NCBI RefSeq assembly: GCF_000698555.1
Contig: NZ_JFHE01000022.1
Span: 18,742-82,741, forward strand
DNA: 64,000 bases
Direction of reading: 5' to 3'
From: Caballeronia grimmiae
GTDB lineage: Bacteria; Pseudomonadota; Gammaproteobacteria; Burkholderiales; Burkholderiaceae
The notes under the pieces: model-generated
The model's database searches: none
The model's input: the letters and a program-made list of their open reading frames with translations, nothing else
Told to the model about the DNA's origin: nothing
In this document: positions 27,518 to 38,265 of the stretch, piece after piece
Layout of the letters: every line of letters starts with the position of its first letter
Position numbering within the stretch: the first letter of the stretch is position 1
Position numbers and translations under genes: made by a program

Positions 27518-27537
27518 CCAGCGCGAGGGCACGCACG

Positions 27538-27571
27538 AAAAAAGCGGCGAGCCTCGTGGGCTCGCCGCTTT
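27538..27571. terminator. Bidirectional rho-independent terminator
   Basis: A 12-base stem, AAAGCGGCGAGC (27541-27552) with GCTCGCCGCTTT (27560-27571), has a 7-base loop. The A6 run at 27538-27543 gives a T6 tract on the minus strand, and TTT follows on the plus strand. It lies between the convergent 26816 and 27618 genes. Confidence 0.8.
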
Positions 27572-27617
27572 GCTGTGTAGTGGTCGCATCGCCTCGATGC
27601 GTTTGCGTTGTTCGCGC

Positions 27618-28172
27618 TTACATCATCGCCGTGCGGCGAATCGCCAGCCGGTTGAGCAGCGGCAAGGTTTGCCCCCGGCGCTGCGATCCTCCGAGCGGCG
27701 GCAAAAACGAAACGTCGGTCACCTCGGTGTACTGCGTGTCAGGTTCGGCGTCCAGCACTTCGAGTGCCGGTGGCTCGACGAGATCGCTTGCATCCGTTCC
27801 TCCCGCCACCCCCGCGCATTCGCTGACGTTCAGGCCAAGCGAGCGCCGCACATCGACGCCGCGGGTTCGTACGCCATAACCCGCGCCGCGAATGAGTTCC
27901 TCGCGAGTCTTCCAGAACCGGACGGCGGAAGGCGACATCGCTTGCATCGAGACGTATTCGACGACGATTTCATAGCCGCGAACTTTCGGATAATTCATCA
28001 GCAATTTACCCGAGCGAATATATCGGGTGTAGTGGTCGATTTTCTTCGTCAGTAGATCCTGATGCAATTGTTCGTCTTGCCAGTCGAGGTCATCGAATAT
28101 GCCGACATACACTTGTCTGAACAGGATATTGATTCCGATGTAATCGATGACGTCCACGTCGCGCAAAGACAT
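27618..28172 (-). CDS. Uncharacterised protein, DUF6572-like N-terminal half
   Basis: The 184-residue product begins with a compact domain (about 1-75): 'DVDVIDYIGIN', 'GIFDDLDWQDEQLHQDLLTKKIDHYTRYIRSG', 'YPKVRGYEIVVEYV'. This resembles the small DUF6572 family of immunity-like or accessory proteins. The second half is unstructured and ends in a basic tail. ATG 28172 is chosen because AGGGGA lies just upstream. The DNA upstream (28180-28360) is noticeably AT-richer than its neighbours, a possible sign of later acquisition. Function unknown. Confidence 0.65.
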   Translation of the reverse strand: MSLRDVDVIDYIGINILFRQVYVGIFDDLDWQDEQLHQDLLTKKIDHYTRYIRSGKLLMNYPKVRGYEIVVEYVSMQAMSPSAVRFWKTREELIRGAGYGVRTRGVDVRRSLGLNVSECAGVAGGTDASDLVEPPALEVLDAEPDTQYTEVTDVSFLPPLGGSQRRGQTLPLLNRLAIRRTAMM

Positions 28173-28361
28173 GGTCATTCCCCTACGCCCTAAATTGGGC
28201 AAGTATCAAAGAAATGCATTGTAACGGTTTTGCCGCTCCGGAAAACCGTGAAACACTGTGTGCAACAGGTCAACGGACGTTTTTCGTACCACTCCGAATT
28301 CGGGATTTAGAACTATTCCTATATCCCGGTATCCGGTTTGTCGAAACCATTATTGAGATAA

Positions 28362-29534
28362 TCACGGGCGTCGCCGCGTCGCGTCGGCGAGACCTTGATC
28401 CAGCGCGGGTTTCGCGTTTTCTTCGTTATTCAGTGCAGCGGTCTGCGCAGTCGGCGGTTGCTCGTTGATCCAGGCATTCAGAATGGCGGAAGTGACGGCG
28501 AGAATCACGGGTCCTATAAACAATCCGACTATTCCGAATGCGAACATGCCGCCAAGCACGCCCGACAGAATCAACAGCATGGACAAATTGACGCCGCGCT
28601 GAATCAGGAGCGGTCTCAGGAAATTGTCGAGCATGGCGATCATCAGCGACCACACGAGCAGCAACGCCGCCGCCACATGGGAGCCGTGCCAGAACAGCCA
28701 GGCGACGCCGCCGAGCAGCGGCAGCAGCGGCCCGATCTGCGCGAGGCACAACATCAGCATGACGGCGGTGATGACGCCCGCCGCCGGCACGCCCGCAACG
28801 AACAGTCCGATGCCGCCGAGCGCCGACTGCGTGACCGCCGTCACGACGATGCCGAGCGCCACCGCGCGGATCGCCAGGCCGGCGAGCTTGATTGCCCCCG
28901 CGCCGCGCTGTCCCGCGATGCGCGTGGCGAAGCGCACGACGAAGCTTCCCGCCGCTTCGCCGCGACTGTAAAGAATGCCCGAGATGATGAGCGTGATGAG
29001 CATGTGAATGACGAACACGCCGACGACGGCCGCGTGCGACAGCATCCATCGCGCGGCGACCGTCGCATACGGTTCGAGCTTCGCGAGCAGCCCGCCGGGG
29101 CCGGCATCGGAGAGCGATTGCCATTCGGTCGTCACGCGCTGACCGACGAGCGGCACGTCGCGCACCCACGACGGCGGCGGAGGCAGCGCGTAAGTCGGCA
29201 GGCTCTTGATCGCGGACATGATGTCGCCGGCATGCAGCGCGAGCGTGGAGATGGCCTGATAAAGCGGCAGGACGATGACGATCAGCAGTCCGAGCAGCAT
29301 CACCGTCGTCGCGATCCAGCGGCGGTTGCCGCAGCGGTGCTGCACCGCGAGCATCAGCGGCCACGTGGCGATGACGATCGTCGTCGCCCAGATGATGCCG
29401 GGAATGAACGGCCGCAGAATATACAAGCTGCCGATGGTCAGCGCGAGCAGGATCGCGATGAGCAGCAGGATGCGGGCGATATCGATCGGCTGGCGCGGAT
29501 TGTAATCGGGCTGCCCGTTAGGTGGAGTTGACAT
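28362..29534 (-). CDS. AI-2E/PerM family membrane transporter
   Basis: The 390-residue protein has about eight hydrophobic spans with the family's layout: an N-terminal pair ('ARILLLIAILLALTIGSLYIL'), a soluble insert (about 115-170), 'VFVIHMLITLIISGILYSRGE', and a C-terminal block 'IGPLLPLLGGVAWLFWHG' and 'GLFIGPVILAVTSAIL'. Members include TqsA and PerM; substrates vary and many are unknown. ATG 29534 is chosen because the longer frame upstream is not hydrophobic or conserved-looking. It stands alone. Confidence 0.85.
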   Translation of the reverse strand: MSTPPNGQPDYNPRQPIDIARILLLIAILLALTIGSLYILRPFIPGIIWATTIVIATWPLMLAVQHRCGNRRWIATTVMLLGLLIVIVLPLYQAISTLALHAGDIMSAIKSLPTYALPPPPSWVRDVPLVGQRVTTEWQSLSDAGPGGLLAKLEPYATVAARWMLSHAAVVGVFVIHMLITLIISGILYSRGEAAGSFVVRFATRIAGQRGAGAIKLAGLAIRAVALGIVVTAVTQSALGGIGLFVAGVPAAGVITAVMLMLCLAQIGPLLPLLGGVAWLFWHGSHVAAALLLVWSLMIAMLDNFLRPLLIQRGVNLSMLLILSGVLGGMFAFGIVGLFIGPVILAVTSAILNAWINEQPPTAQTAALNNEENAKPALDQGLADATRRRP

Positions 29535-29813
29535 GGCGCGTGTGTTTCGTGATGAATGCGGAGAGTGCGACAAGCGCGGCGCATGTATCAAGCGATAAGC
29601 CAAAGCGCGCGCGGCGGCAAGCAGCGTCTTGTGAACGACCGGCGGCATGATACGGCATGCGATCGATAGTACTCGAAACTGCAGACGGTTCCCGCCCGCA
29701 CACGTCAATGGGTAACGCTGGAAATGCCCCCTTAAATTGCCTATGCTTCTTCCGGGCGCAGGAGAGGGCAACGCATGCCCCGGCCCACAACAAGAACGAT
29801 TTGGGAGACTGTC

Positions 29814-31565
29814 ATGGCCGGTTTTTCCCGTACGTCGCTTGCCCCGCTCCTTCCGCTTCTTCCTGTCGCTTTCGGCGCTTTGACGATGCTCGCATCGCCC
29901 GCATCGCGCGCCGCCGACGAGATACAGAACGCCAACACCACGCAGGCTTCGCCGATCCCCGCGGCGTTACAAGCGGTCTCGCAGTCGCAACTCGACGCCG
30001 CGGCGAACGATCGCGCATCGTGGCTGCATTCGAATGGATCGTACGGTCAGATGCGCTATGCGCCGGCCTCGCAGATCACGGCCGCGAACGTCGCGAAACT
30101 CAAGCCGGTGTTCATTTTCCAGACGGCGGTGATGGAATCGATGGAAACCGCGCCGATCGTCACCAACGGCGTGATGTTCCTGACCACGTCCTACAACCAC
30201 GTCTATGCGATCGATGCCGTCACCGGCAAGGAATACTGGCATTACAAGCACAAGATGGGACCGGTGACGACCTTCTGTTGCGGGCCGAATAATCGTGGCG
30301 TAGCGATCTCCGGCGATCGTCTCTTCATGGGCACGCTCGACGCGAAGCTGATCGCGCTGGATGCCAAAACCGGCAACGTCGTCTGGTCGACACAGATTGC
30401 CGATCCCGAAGAAGGCTATTCCGAAACGATGGCCCCCGTGGTCGTCGACGGCAAAGTGCTGATCGGCACCAACGGCGGCGAATACGGCATACGCGGCTTC
30501 GTCAAGGCATACGACGCGACCTCCGGCCAGTTGCTATGGACGTTCTATACGATTCCCGAAACCGGCAGCGAAGGCGTCTGGGCGGAAAACGACGCGGTCG
30601 GCCGCAACATGAAGCGCGACATCGCCGGGGAGAAGCAGGCGCTCGCACAGAAGGGCGGCGACTTCTACAAGACGCTCGGCGGCGGCGTATGGATGGCGCC
30701 GTCGGTCGATCGCGCAACGCGCACCGTGTACTTCGTCGTCGGCAATCCATCGCCCGATCTGTATGGCGCGATTCGTCCCGGCGACAATCTGTACACCGAT
30801 TCGCTCGTCGCCATCGATCTCGACAGCGGCAAGTACAAGTGGCACTACCAGTACATCGCGCACGACGTCTGGGACCTCGATGCCGTCAGTCCGCCGATTC
30901 TGATCGACGTGAAAGACGAGAACGGCCGGACTATTCCCGGCATCATCCACGGCGGCAAGACCGGCTACGTCTATGTGCACGACCGGCGCGACGGACATCT
31001 GATCCGCGTGTCGGAAGCGATGATCCCGCAGGAAGGCGTGTGGACCCTGCCGACTCCGACCGGCGCGCGCATGCTGCCCGGCGCGAACGGCGGCGTCGAA
31101 TGGTCGCCGATGGCCTTCAGCCCGAAAACGCGCATGGCGTACGCGGCGAATCTGCATCAGCCGATGACCTATCAGGTCGAGGAAGCCGCGTATCCGGGCG
31201 GCAAGATATGGCTCGGCGGCGCGTTCAAGGTGATTCCGTCGGAGCAGCAATGGGGCCGGCTGGTTGCGGTGAATGTCGATACCGGCAAAGTCGCCTGGGG
31301 CTACAAGACGGATCAGCCATTGATCGGCGGCGTGCTCGCGACGGCGGGCGGACTCGTGTTCAATGGCGAAGGCAACGGCCTCTTTCGCGCGTTCGACGCC
31401 GCCAGCGGCCGCAAGCTGTGGGAGTTCCAGTGCGGCGCGGGCGTCAACGCGCCGGCGGTCTCGTACATGGTCAACGGCAAGCAGTACATTGCGGTGGCCG
31501 CGGGCGGCAACACGCAACTCGACTACAAGCGCGGCAATAGCGTGCTCGTGTTTGCGCTGCCGTGA
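29814..31565 (+). CDS. PQQ-dependent dehydrogenase (quinoprotein alcohol dehydrogenase type)
   Basis: The 583-residue product has a signal peptide (about 1-33) and an eight-bladed propeller with tryptophan-docking repeats ('[12 protein letters not shown]', '[11 protein letters not shown]', '[11 protein letters not shown]', '[12 protein letters not shown]'). The vicinal cysteine pair Cys155-Cys156 ('FCCGPNN') can form the disulfide ring above PQQ, and '[12 protein letters not shown]' carries the likely catalytic Asp. There is no fused heme domain. GGGAGA precedes ATG 29814. It oxidises an alcohol or similar substrate in the periplasm and should pass electrons to the diheme cytochrome encoded right after it (1-base overlap). 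Confidence 0.9.
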   Translation: MAGFSRTSLAPLLPLLPVAFGALTMLASPASRAADEIQNANTTQASPIPAALQAVSQSQLDAAANDRASWLHSNGSYGQMRYAPASQITAANVAKLKPVFIFQTAVMESMETAPIVTNGVMFLTTSYNHVYAIDAVTGKEYWHYKHKMGPVTTFCCGPNNRGVAISGDRLFMGTLDAKLIALDAKTGNVVWSTQIADPEEGYSETMAPVVVDGKVLIGTNGGEYGIRGFVKAYDATSGQLLWTFYTIPETGSEGVWAENDAVGRNMKRDIAGEKQALAQKGGDFYKTLGGGVWMAPSVDRATRTVYFVVGNPSPDLYGAIRPGDNLYTDSLVAIDLDSGKYKWHYQYIAHDVWDLDAVSPPILIDVKDENGRTIPGIIHGGKTGYVYVHDRRDGHLIRVSEAMIPQEGVWTLPTPTGARMLPGANGGVEWSPMAFSPKTRMAYAANLHQPMTYQVEEAAYPGGKIWLGGAFKVIPSEQQWGRLVAVNVDTGKVAWGYKTDQPLIGGVLATAGGLVFNGEGNGLFRAFDAASGRKLWEFQCGAGVNAPAVSYMVNGKQYIAVAAGGNTQLDYKRGNSVLVFALP

Positions 31566-32143
31566 TGCGGAGCCTGCGCGTGATGTGGGCGTGCTGCGCG
31601 GCGCTGTGGCTGCCGTCGGTCGCGTTTGCGGATGCGCAAGCCGGGGCGACGAAGGCCGCCGTCTGCTCGGCGTGTCACGGGCTCACGGGCAATTCGACGA
31701 CCGGCGAATATCCGTCGCTTGCGGGACAGACCGCGCGCTATCTGTATCTTCAGTTGCGCGACTTCAAGGCGGGCCGCCGCAGCGATCCACGCATGTCGCC
31801 GATGGCCGCGAATCTCTCGCCCGATGACATGCACGATCTCGCCGATTACTTCGCCTCGCAGAAACTCGTCGCGACCGACTTCAAGGCCGACGCGGTGAAA
31901 GTCGACGCCGGCCGCAAGAAATCGGAGGAACTGCTCTGCACGATGTGCCATCTCGGCGGCTTCACGGGGCAGAACGAGATGCCGCGCGTGGCGGGGCAGC
32001 AGTACACGTACATCGTCAAGCAGTTGCAGGATTTCCGCGCGAAGAACCGCACCAACGACGCTGGCAACATGACGAGCGTGACGAAGACGCTGACCGACGC
32101 GGACATCGAAAATCTGGCGAACTACATCGCCAATTTGCAGTAG
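31565..32143 (+). CDS. Periplasmic diheme cytochrome c
   Basis: The 192-residue product has a signal peptide (ending 'SVAFA') and two c-type heme motifs, CSACH (about residue 36) and CTMCH (about residue 127). Met ligands are available in 'MSPMAANLS' and 'NMTSVTKTL'. This is the cytochrome c4-like two-domain layout. ATG 31565 overlaps the stop of the PQQ dehydrogenase (TGATG). It is the natural electron acceptor of that enzyme and would feed a terminal oxidase. Confidence 0.92.
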   Translation: MRSLRVMWACCAALWLPSVAFADAQAGATKAAVCSACHGLTGNSTTGEYPSLAGQTARYLYLQLRDFKAGRRSDPRMSPMAANLSPDDMHDLADYFASQKLVATDFKADAVKVDAGRKKSEELLCTMCHLGGFTGQNEMPRVAGQQYTYIVKQLQDFRAKNRTNDAGNMTSVTKTLTDADIENLANYIANLQ

Positions 32144-32153
32144 CGGTCCGTCG

Positions 32154-32807
32154 ATGAAACGCGTTTCGCTCATCGCCCTTCTTGCGCTCGTCATGGCGAC
32201 GACGCTCACGCCCGCTTTCGCCGACGACGATGCCTACGTGCGCAACGAGCGCCTGCTCGCGGCCGCCCGCAGCGGCGATCAGAACGCGGTCGCGCAGTTG
32301 CTCGACGAAGGCGCGTCGATCGACTCGCGCAACCGCATCGGCGATACGCCGCTCATCAGCGCATGCAAGAAAGGCCTTACGCCGATGGCGCGCATGCTGA
32401 TCGAGCGCGGCGCCAACGTGAATCAGGCCGACGTGCAGGGCATTACGCCCCTGATGGCCGCTGCGTTCGACGGCAACGATGAAATCGCCGCACTGCTGCT
32501 CGCGCGTCACGCCGATGTCGCCGCGACGGACCGCATCGGCAAGACCGCGATGGAATACGCGGCGGGGCGCGGCCATACAGCGATCGTGCAACGTCTGCTC
32601 GATGCGGGCGTCGATGTGAACGCCGTCTATCGCAACCATCTGACGGCGCTGATGTGGGCGGCGGGCTACGACCAGGCGCAGACCGCATCCATGCTCCTCG
32701 CTCGCGGCGCGAACCCCGCGTTGCGCGACGACCGCGGCATGACGGCGCGCGATATAGCGCAGCAGACGCATTCGGAGCACGTCGCTACGCTGCTGCCGAA
32801 TCCCTGA
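32154..32807 (+). CDS. Periplasmic ankyrin-repeat protein
   Basis: The 217-residue product has a signal peptide (ending 'TPAFA') and about five ankyrin repeats from residue 32 onward, with typical phrases 'GDTPLISACKKG', 'GITPLMAAAFDGNDEIAALLLARHADV' and 'HLTALMWAAGYDQAQTASMLLARGANP'. It starts 10 bases after the cytochrome gene, so it belongs to the same operon. Periplasmic ankyrin proteins in such operons may act as assembly or docking factors for the dehydrogenase-cytochrome pair; that is inferred. Confidence 0.9.
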   Translation: MKRVSLIALLALVMATTLTPAFADDDAYVRNERLLAAARSGDQNAVAQLLDEGASIDSRNRIGDTPLISACKKGLTPMARMLIERGANVNQADVQGITPLMAAAFDGNDEIAALLLARHADVAATDRIGKTAMEYAAGRGHTAIVQRLLDAGVDVNAVYRNHLTALMWAAGYDQAQTASMLLARGANPALRDDRGMTARDIAQQTHSEHVATLLPNP

Positions 32808-32820
32808 CCGCCTTCGCCGT

Positions 32821-33672
32821 TCACTCGTAGCGATACACGCCTTGCCGCGTCTTGCGCCCGAGCCGCCCGGCCGCGACGTACTCCCGCAGCATCGGGCACG
32901 CGCGATACTTCGAGTCCGCGAAGTCCCGATACAGCACGTCCATCACCGAAAGGCACACGTCCAGGCCGATCAGATCCGCCAGCGCGAGCGGGCCAATCGG
33001 ATGATTCGCGCCGAGCTTCATGCCCGCGTCGATCTCTTCGGCCGTCGCGATGCCCTCGTAGAGCACGAAGAACGCTTCGTTGATCATCGGCACGAGAATG
33101 CGGTTGACCACGAAACCCGGCGAATTGCGCACGCCGATCGGCGACTTATCGAGCGTCTCGGTCAGCGCGCGCACGGTCGCCGCGGTTTCGTCGCTGGTGC
33201 GCACGCCGCGGATCACTTCGACGAGCGGCAGGAGCGGCACCGGATTGAAGAAGTGCATGCCGATGAAGCGCCCCGGCTCGGCGAGCGTCGCGCCGAGCGC
33301 GGTGATCGAGATGGACGAAGTATTCGTCGCGATGATCGCATCGGGCCGCGCGGCGGCTTCGATCTGCTTCAGGATGCGCTGCTTCAGCTCGGTATTCTCG
33401 GTCGCGGCTTCGATGACGATATCGGCTTCGGCAAGACGCGCGTAATCGGTCGATGTCTCGATGCGCGCGATGGCAGCGTCGCGCAGGGCGGCATCGAGCT
33501 TGTCCTTCGAGACGAGCCGCGCGAGGCTGTTCGTCAGCGTGGCGATGCCTTTTTCGAGCGCGGCGTCGGTGACATCGATCATCACGACCTTCAGCCCCGC
33601 GACGGCTGCGACCTGCGCAATGCCGTTGCCCATCGTTCCCGCCCCGACGATACCGACAGTCTGAATGCTCAT
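32821..33672 (-). CDS. 3-Hydroxybutyryl-CoA dehydrogenase family
   Basis: The 283-residue product has an NAD-binding GAGTMGNGIAQ motif near residue 10, 'EAATENTELKQRIL', 'ATNTSSISITALG', the active-site region 'GMHFFNPVPLLPLVEVIRG', and the C-terminal 'GFVVNRILVPMINEA' and 'LGANHPIGPLALADLIGLD'. It interconverts 3-hydroxyacyl-CoA and acetoacetyl-CoA-type esters (Hbd/PaaH family). ATG 33672 is set by the Rossmann strand. It is alone, converging with the ankyrin gene. Confidence 0.93.
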   Translation of the reverse strand: MSIQTVGIVGAGTMGNGIAQVAAVAGLKVVMIDVTDAALEKGIATLTNSLARLVSKDKLDAALRDAAIARIETSTDYARLAEADIVIEAATENTELKQRILKQIEAAARPDAIIATNTSSISITALGATLAEPGRFIGMHFFNPVPLLPLVEVIRGVRTSDETAATVRALTETLDKSPIGVRNSPGFVVNRILVPMINEAFFVLYEGIATAEEIDAGMKLGANHPIGPLALADLIGLDVCLSVMDVLYRDFADSKYRACPMLREYVAAGRLGRKTRQGVYRYE

Positions 33673-33766
33673 TGACCTGCTCCTGTTCGTTGATTGAATG
33701 CGACGCCTGATTTTACGCAGCAAGCAACGCCTGCCGTGTTGCGGGCGGCATTGGGCGAACCGCGCG

Positions 33767-34246
33767 CTACCCGAACGCCGTCAGGTCGCGCGGCGTCAGG
33801 CCATGCGCGCGGCAGTAGTCCGCGTATCGGTTCCAGCCGCTGCGCCAGTCTTCAGTGGCGAGCGCGCGGCCGTTTTCATCGGTGAAAACGAGTTCGCCCT
33901 GAATGATGTTGAGCGTGACGATATCGCCCGGCCCGTCGAGCGGCGCGACGGCTTCAGGCGTATGCGCCGAGCCGGCCGTCTCGTACACGATGCTTCCTTT
34001 CTCCGCGATCCACTCGTGCTCGCGATACTTCCATCGCCCCTCGACCGTATAAACGATGACCGTGCCCGTGTGCCGATGACGCGGCATCTGGCCTTTCGCA
34101 GGCGCCTTCAGCAGCGCGATGGTTTCGCCGCGAATCGGATCGAGCTTGAAGTATTTGACGAGCACCCGCTCGCTATAAGGCGTGAAGGGTATCCAGGGCA
34201 GGTCCGCGTCGTTGATGCACGCGGTCTGAATCTGTTCGAACAACAT
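33767..34246 (-). CDS. Cupin protein, 2,4'-dihydroxyacetophenone dioxygenase-like
   Basis: The 159-residue product is a single cupin: 'MPRHRHTGTVIVYTVEGRWKYREH' gives the first metal-binding His pair and Glu, and 'ETAGSAHTPEA' the second motif. The C-terminal 'YCRAHGLTPRDL' helix and overall size fit the family that includes the iron-dependent C-C cleaving dioxygenase DAD and ChrR-like cupins. AAGGAG precedes ATG 34246. Without aromatic-degradation neighbours the substrate remains open. Confidence 0.8.
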   Translation of the reverse strand: MLFEQIQTACINDADLPWIPFTPYSERVLVKYFKLDPIRGETIALLKAPAKGQMPRHRHTGTVIVYTVEGRWKYREHEWIAEKGSIVYETAGSAHTPEAVAPLDGPGDIVTLNIIQGELVFTDENGRALATEDWRSGWNRYADYCRAHGLTPRDLTAFG

Positions 34247-34364
34247 GGCGGCTCCTTATGTCTGACCGCTCATTTTATGCAGCCGCGCGGGACGCGAACA
34301 TCGGCCATTCGGACGACCCCTTCCATTCCAGCCGATTGGCGCGCTATCTGCTATCGTCCACGCC

Positions 34365-35287
<923 letters not shown>

Positions 35288-35291
<4 letters not shown>

Positions 35292-36049
35292 ATCTACACG
35301 CAGTACGCGCAATTTACCGCTTCGAGATGGCGCGCGCCGGCCGCACGCTGATGCAGAGCATCGTCTCGCCCGTCATTTCCACTTCGCTTTACTTCGTCGT
35401 CTTCGGAGCGGCCATCGGCTCGCGCATTCCGGAAGTGGACGGCATCGGCTATGGCGCGTTCATCGTGCCGGGCCTCGTGATGCTCTCGCTGCTCACGCAA
35501 AGCATCGCCAATGCGTCTTTCGGCATCTACTTTCCAAGATTCACCGGCACGATCTACGAACTGCTGTCCGCGCCGGTGTCGTATCTCGAACTCGTCGTGA
35601 GCTATGTCGGGGCGGCGGCGACCAAGTCGATCATTCTCGGCCTCATCATCCTCGCGACCGCGCGGCTGTTCGTGCCGCTGCGCATCGACCATCCGGCGTG
35701 GATGATCCTGTTCCTGCTGCTGACATCAGTGACGTTCAGCCTGCTTGGGTTCATCATCGGGATATGGGCGGACGGATTCGAGAAACTGCAGATCATTCCG
35801 CTGCTGATCGTCACGCCGCTCACGTTTCTCGGCGGCAGCTTCTACTCGATCAACATCCTGCCGCCGTTCTGGAAGACGGTCGCGCTGTTCAATCCGGTCG
35901 TCTACCTGATCAGCGGCTTTCGCTGGAGCTTCTACGGCCTCGCCGATGTGGACGTCGGCATAAGCCTTGCGATGACGCTTGTATTCCTCGCGGTTTTTAT
36001 CGCGATCGTCGCGTGGATCTTCAAGACGGGGTATCGGCTGAAGGCGTGA
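35288..36049 (+). CDS. ABC-2 type permease (YadH-like)
   Basis: The 253-residue protein has about six spans and the ABC-2 motif '[45 protein letters not shown]'. The early '[17 protein letters not shown]' and '[16 protein letters not shown]' segments match YadH/NodJ-type permeases. ATG 35288 overlaps the ATPase stop (ATGA), so it is translationally coupled to its ATPase partner. Confidence 0.92.
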
Positions 36050-36097
36050 TGCAATGGCTAGCGCCGGCGCGGCGGGAAAACAGGAGGCGTTCATCCG

Positions 36098-36604
36098 ATG
36101 AAAGTCATGAGACGCACGAAGCGCAGTTTTCTCGGCGCGATGGCCGCCACGTTCGCGAGCGGAGTCGCTCCGTGGCATGTCCGTGCGGCGGCGGTGCGCA
36201 CGGGTCCGGATACGTCGTACGAGATCGGACACACTCAGGCGCAGTGGCGCAGAAGGCTGTCGAGCGAGCAGTATCGCGTGCTCCGGCGTGGCGCGACCGA
36301 GCCGCCGTTCGCCAGTCCGCTTCTGCATGAACGGCGCGATGGCCGCTTCGCGTGCGCGGGATGCGGCCTGCCGCTTTTTTCGTCCGAAGCGAAGTTCGAC
36401 AGCCGCACCGGCTGGCCGAGTTTCTGGAAGCCGCTCGATGGCGCCGTCGCCACGGATGCGAGCGAGTCGGCCGTCACCCACGCGAACGAAGTGCACTGCC
36501 GGCGCTGCGGCGGTCATCTGGGCCATGTCTTCGACGACGGCCCGAAGCCAACCGGCTTGCGATACTGCATCAATGGCGCGGCGCTGCTGTTTCAGCAGAC
36601 CTGA
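36098..36604 (+). CDS. msrB: Peptide-methionine (R)-S-oxide reductase, exported form
   Basis: The 168-residue product has structural zinc ligands CAGC (Cys86, Cys89) and CRRC (Cys134, Cys137), the 'FDSRTGWPSFWKPLD' substrate segment, and catalytic Cys157 in 'RYCINGAALLF'. Ahead of the domain is a 30-residue leader with 'RRTKRSFLGAMAATFASG', which looks like a Tat-type signal although the exact twin-arginine spacing is imperfect. It repairs oxidised methionines, probably in the periplasm. No resolving cysteine is obvious outside the zinc site. Confidence 0.9.
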   Translation: MKVMRRTKRSFLGAMAATFASGVAPWHVRAAAVRTGPDTSYEIGHTQAQWRRRLSSEQYRVLRRGATEPPFASPLLHERRDGRFACAGCGLPLFSSEAKFDSRTGWPSFWKPLDGAVATDASESAVTHANEVHCRRCGGHLGHVFDDGPKPTGLRYCINGAALLFQQT

Positions 36605-36838
36605 TCAAGTCAATAGGGCTGACCGGAAGCAGCTAATTTTTCAGAGTTTTCTAGTGGTCGCTGCGGCCCTGATTCTTTAACTTGTGGGTGCTTCGTCGAC
36701 GGGATTCCCGCTTGTCGATGAAGGGCGTTCGTTCATTCCCGTGGTCGAACGTCGCGCTTTTACCCCAAGCGCAGGACGCGCGTCATGCGGCGCGCGTCCA
36801 CTTCCTCCTGCAGCAGTCATCTGCTCATCATCCGCTCA

Positions 36839-38014
36839 TCATCCTCTGACGTCCTGCACCGCTGGCGTAACCAGCCGCACGCGCGTGATTTCCGAAGGCG
36901 CACCGAGCCGTTTCGGCGGTCCCCAATAGCCCGTTCCTCGGCTCGTGTACACCCAGAGCCCCTTGAATTTCACGAGTCCCGCGACGAACGGCTGCTGCAG
37001 GCGCACGAAGAAATTCCACGGCAGGAACTGGCCGCCGTGCGTATGCCCCGACAGCTGCAACGTGAAGCCCGCTTCGGCGGCGGCGGTCGCGCTGCGCGGC
37101 TGATGCGCGAGCAGGACACGCACGGTGGCGTCGGCGGGTGCGCCGCTGATAGCCTTGGCCGGATCGCTTTGATGCGCCGGATCGAAGCTGCCCGCGCCGT
37201 AATCGGTGACGCCTGCAATCACGGCCCGCGCGCCATCGTGGTCCAGCACCACGTGCTGGTTCAGCAGCACGTTGAGCCCGAGCCGCCGAAACTCGGCGAT
37301 CCACTTGTCCGCGCCCGAGTAGTACTCGTGATTGCCGGTGACGAGAAACGCGCCGTGGCGCGCGCTCAGTTGCCCGAGCGGGCGCGTGTGGTCGGCGAGA
37401 TTCGGCACGGCGCCGTCGACGACATCGCCTGTTACGGCGATCACGTCGGGCGCAAGTCCGTTCACCGCCGCGACGATGCGCTCCACGTAATGCCGCTTGA
37501 TCGTCGGGCCGACGTGAATGTCGCTGATCTGCACGATGGTGAAGCCATCGAGCGCGGCGGGCAGGCCGTCGATCGGCACGTCGACGCTGACGACCGGCGC
37601 GCGCCGCCGCGCGTTGTAGAAGCCGATCGCGGACGAGAGCACCGCGAGAAGCGGCACCGCCAGCGCGCTATAGGCGACAAGCGCGGGCGAGCCGATCGGC
37701 GCACCGCGCAGCCAGTCGACGAGATGCACGGCGAAAAGCAACAGGTCGCGGGCGAAAGTCAGCAAAAGCAGCGACGAGAAGAACCCCAGTGCGGTCAGGC
37801 CGAACCACGCGAGGCGGTCCGCCAGCGACTGCGGTTCGATGTTGCGCGCCATCATTCCGAGCGGAATCAGCACGAGCGACGCGACGAGCAGCGCCGCCGC
37901 CAGCACCTTGAGCGGCATGCCGACGGGCGCGGCGGGAATGAGCCGCACACCCACGTAGAGATGAAACAAGACGCCGATACCGATGAAACGGAGAAAGAAT
38001 GCGGAACGTCGCAT
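36839..38014 (-). CDS. Membrane-anchored metallophosphoesterase (YaeI/YkuE type)
   Basis: The 391-residue protein has four N-terminal hydrophobic spans (within about 5-135), then a calcineurin-like phosphoesterase with all metal motifs: 'QISDIHVGP', 'VTGDVVDG', 'VTGNHEYYSG', 'LLAHQPRS' and 'LSGHTHGGQ'. YkuE/YaeI relatives act on lipid-linked or UDP-diacylglucosamine-type substrates at the membrane, but the substrate here is unknown. It is a single gene; about 230 bases without a gene separate it from msrB. Confidence 0.9.
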   Translation of the reverse strand: MRRSAFFLRFIGIGVLFHLYVGVRLIPAAPVGMPLKVLAAALLVASLVLIPLGMMARNIEPQSLADRLAWFGLTALGFFSSLLLLTFARDLLLFAVHLVDWLRGAPIGSPALVAYSALAVPLLAVLSSAIGFYNARRRAPVVSVDVPIDGLPAALDGFTIVQISDIHVGPTIKRHYVERIVAAVNGLAPDVIAVTGDVVDGAVPNLADHTRPLGQLSARHGAFLVTGNHEYYSGADKWIAEFRRLGLNVLLNQHVVLDHDGARAVIAGVTDYGAGSFDPAHQSDPAKAISGAPADATVRVLLAHQPRSATAAAEAGFTLQLSGHTHGGQFLPWNFFVRLQQPFVAGLVKFKGLWVYTSRGTGYWGPPKRLGAPSEITRVRLVTPAVQDVRG

Positions 38015-38265
38015 AGCGCCCCTGTGGAGGTCGAAGAGACGGCGGCAACGCGCTTGGCCGCACCGTTCCGCCAGCAGCTGATTCTACCGTTTCACCTGAT
38101 TTCACGCCGTAGTCGATATGAATGACATCGCGATGAACGATCTTTCACAATCGATTAGACATTTCTCTAGCCCGCGCCCGATGCATAGCGCGATTCGATG
38201 TTCACCGCCGCGACAACGTGATATTGAATGCTTGGCACTGCACATGTCGAAAGGAGCCGGTGACC

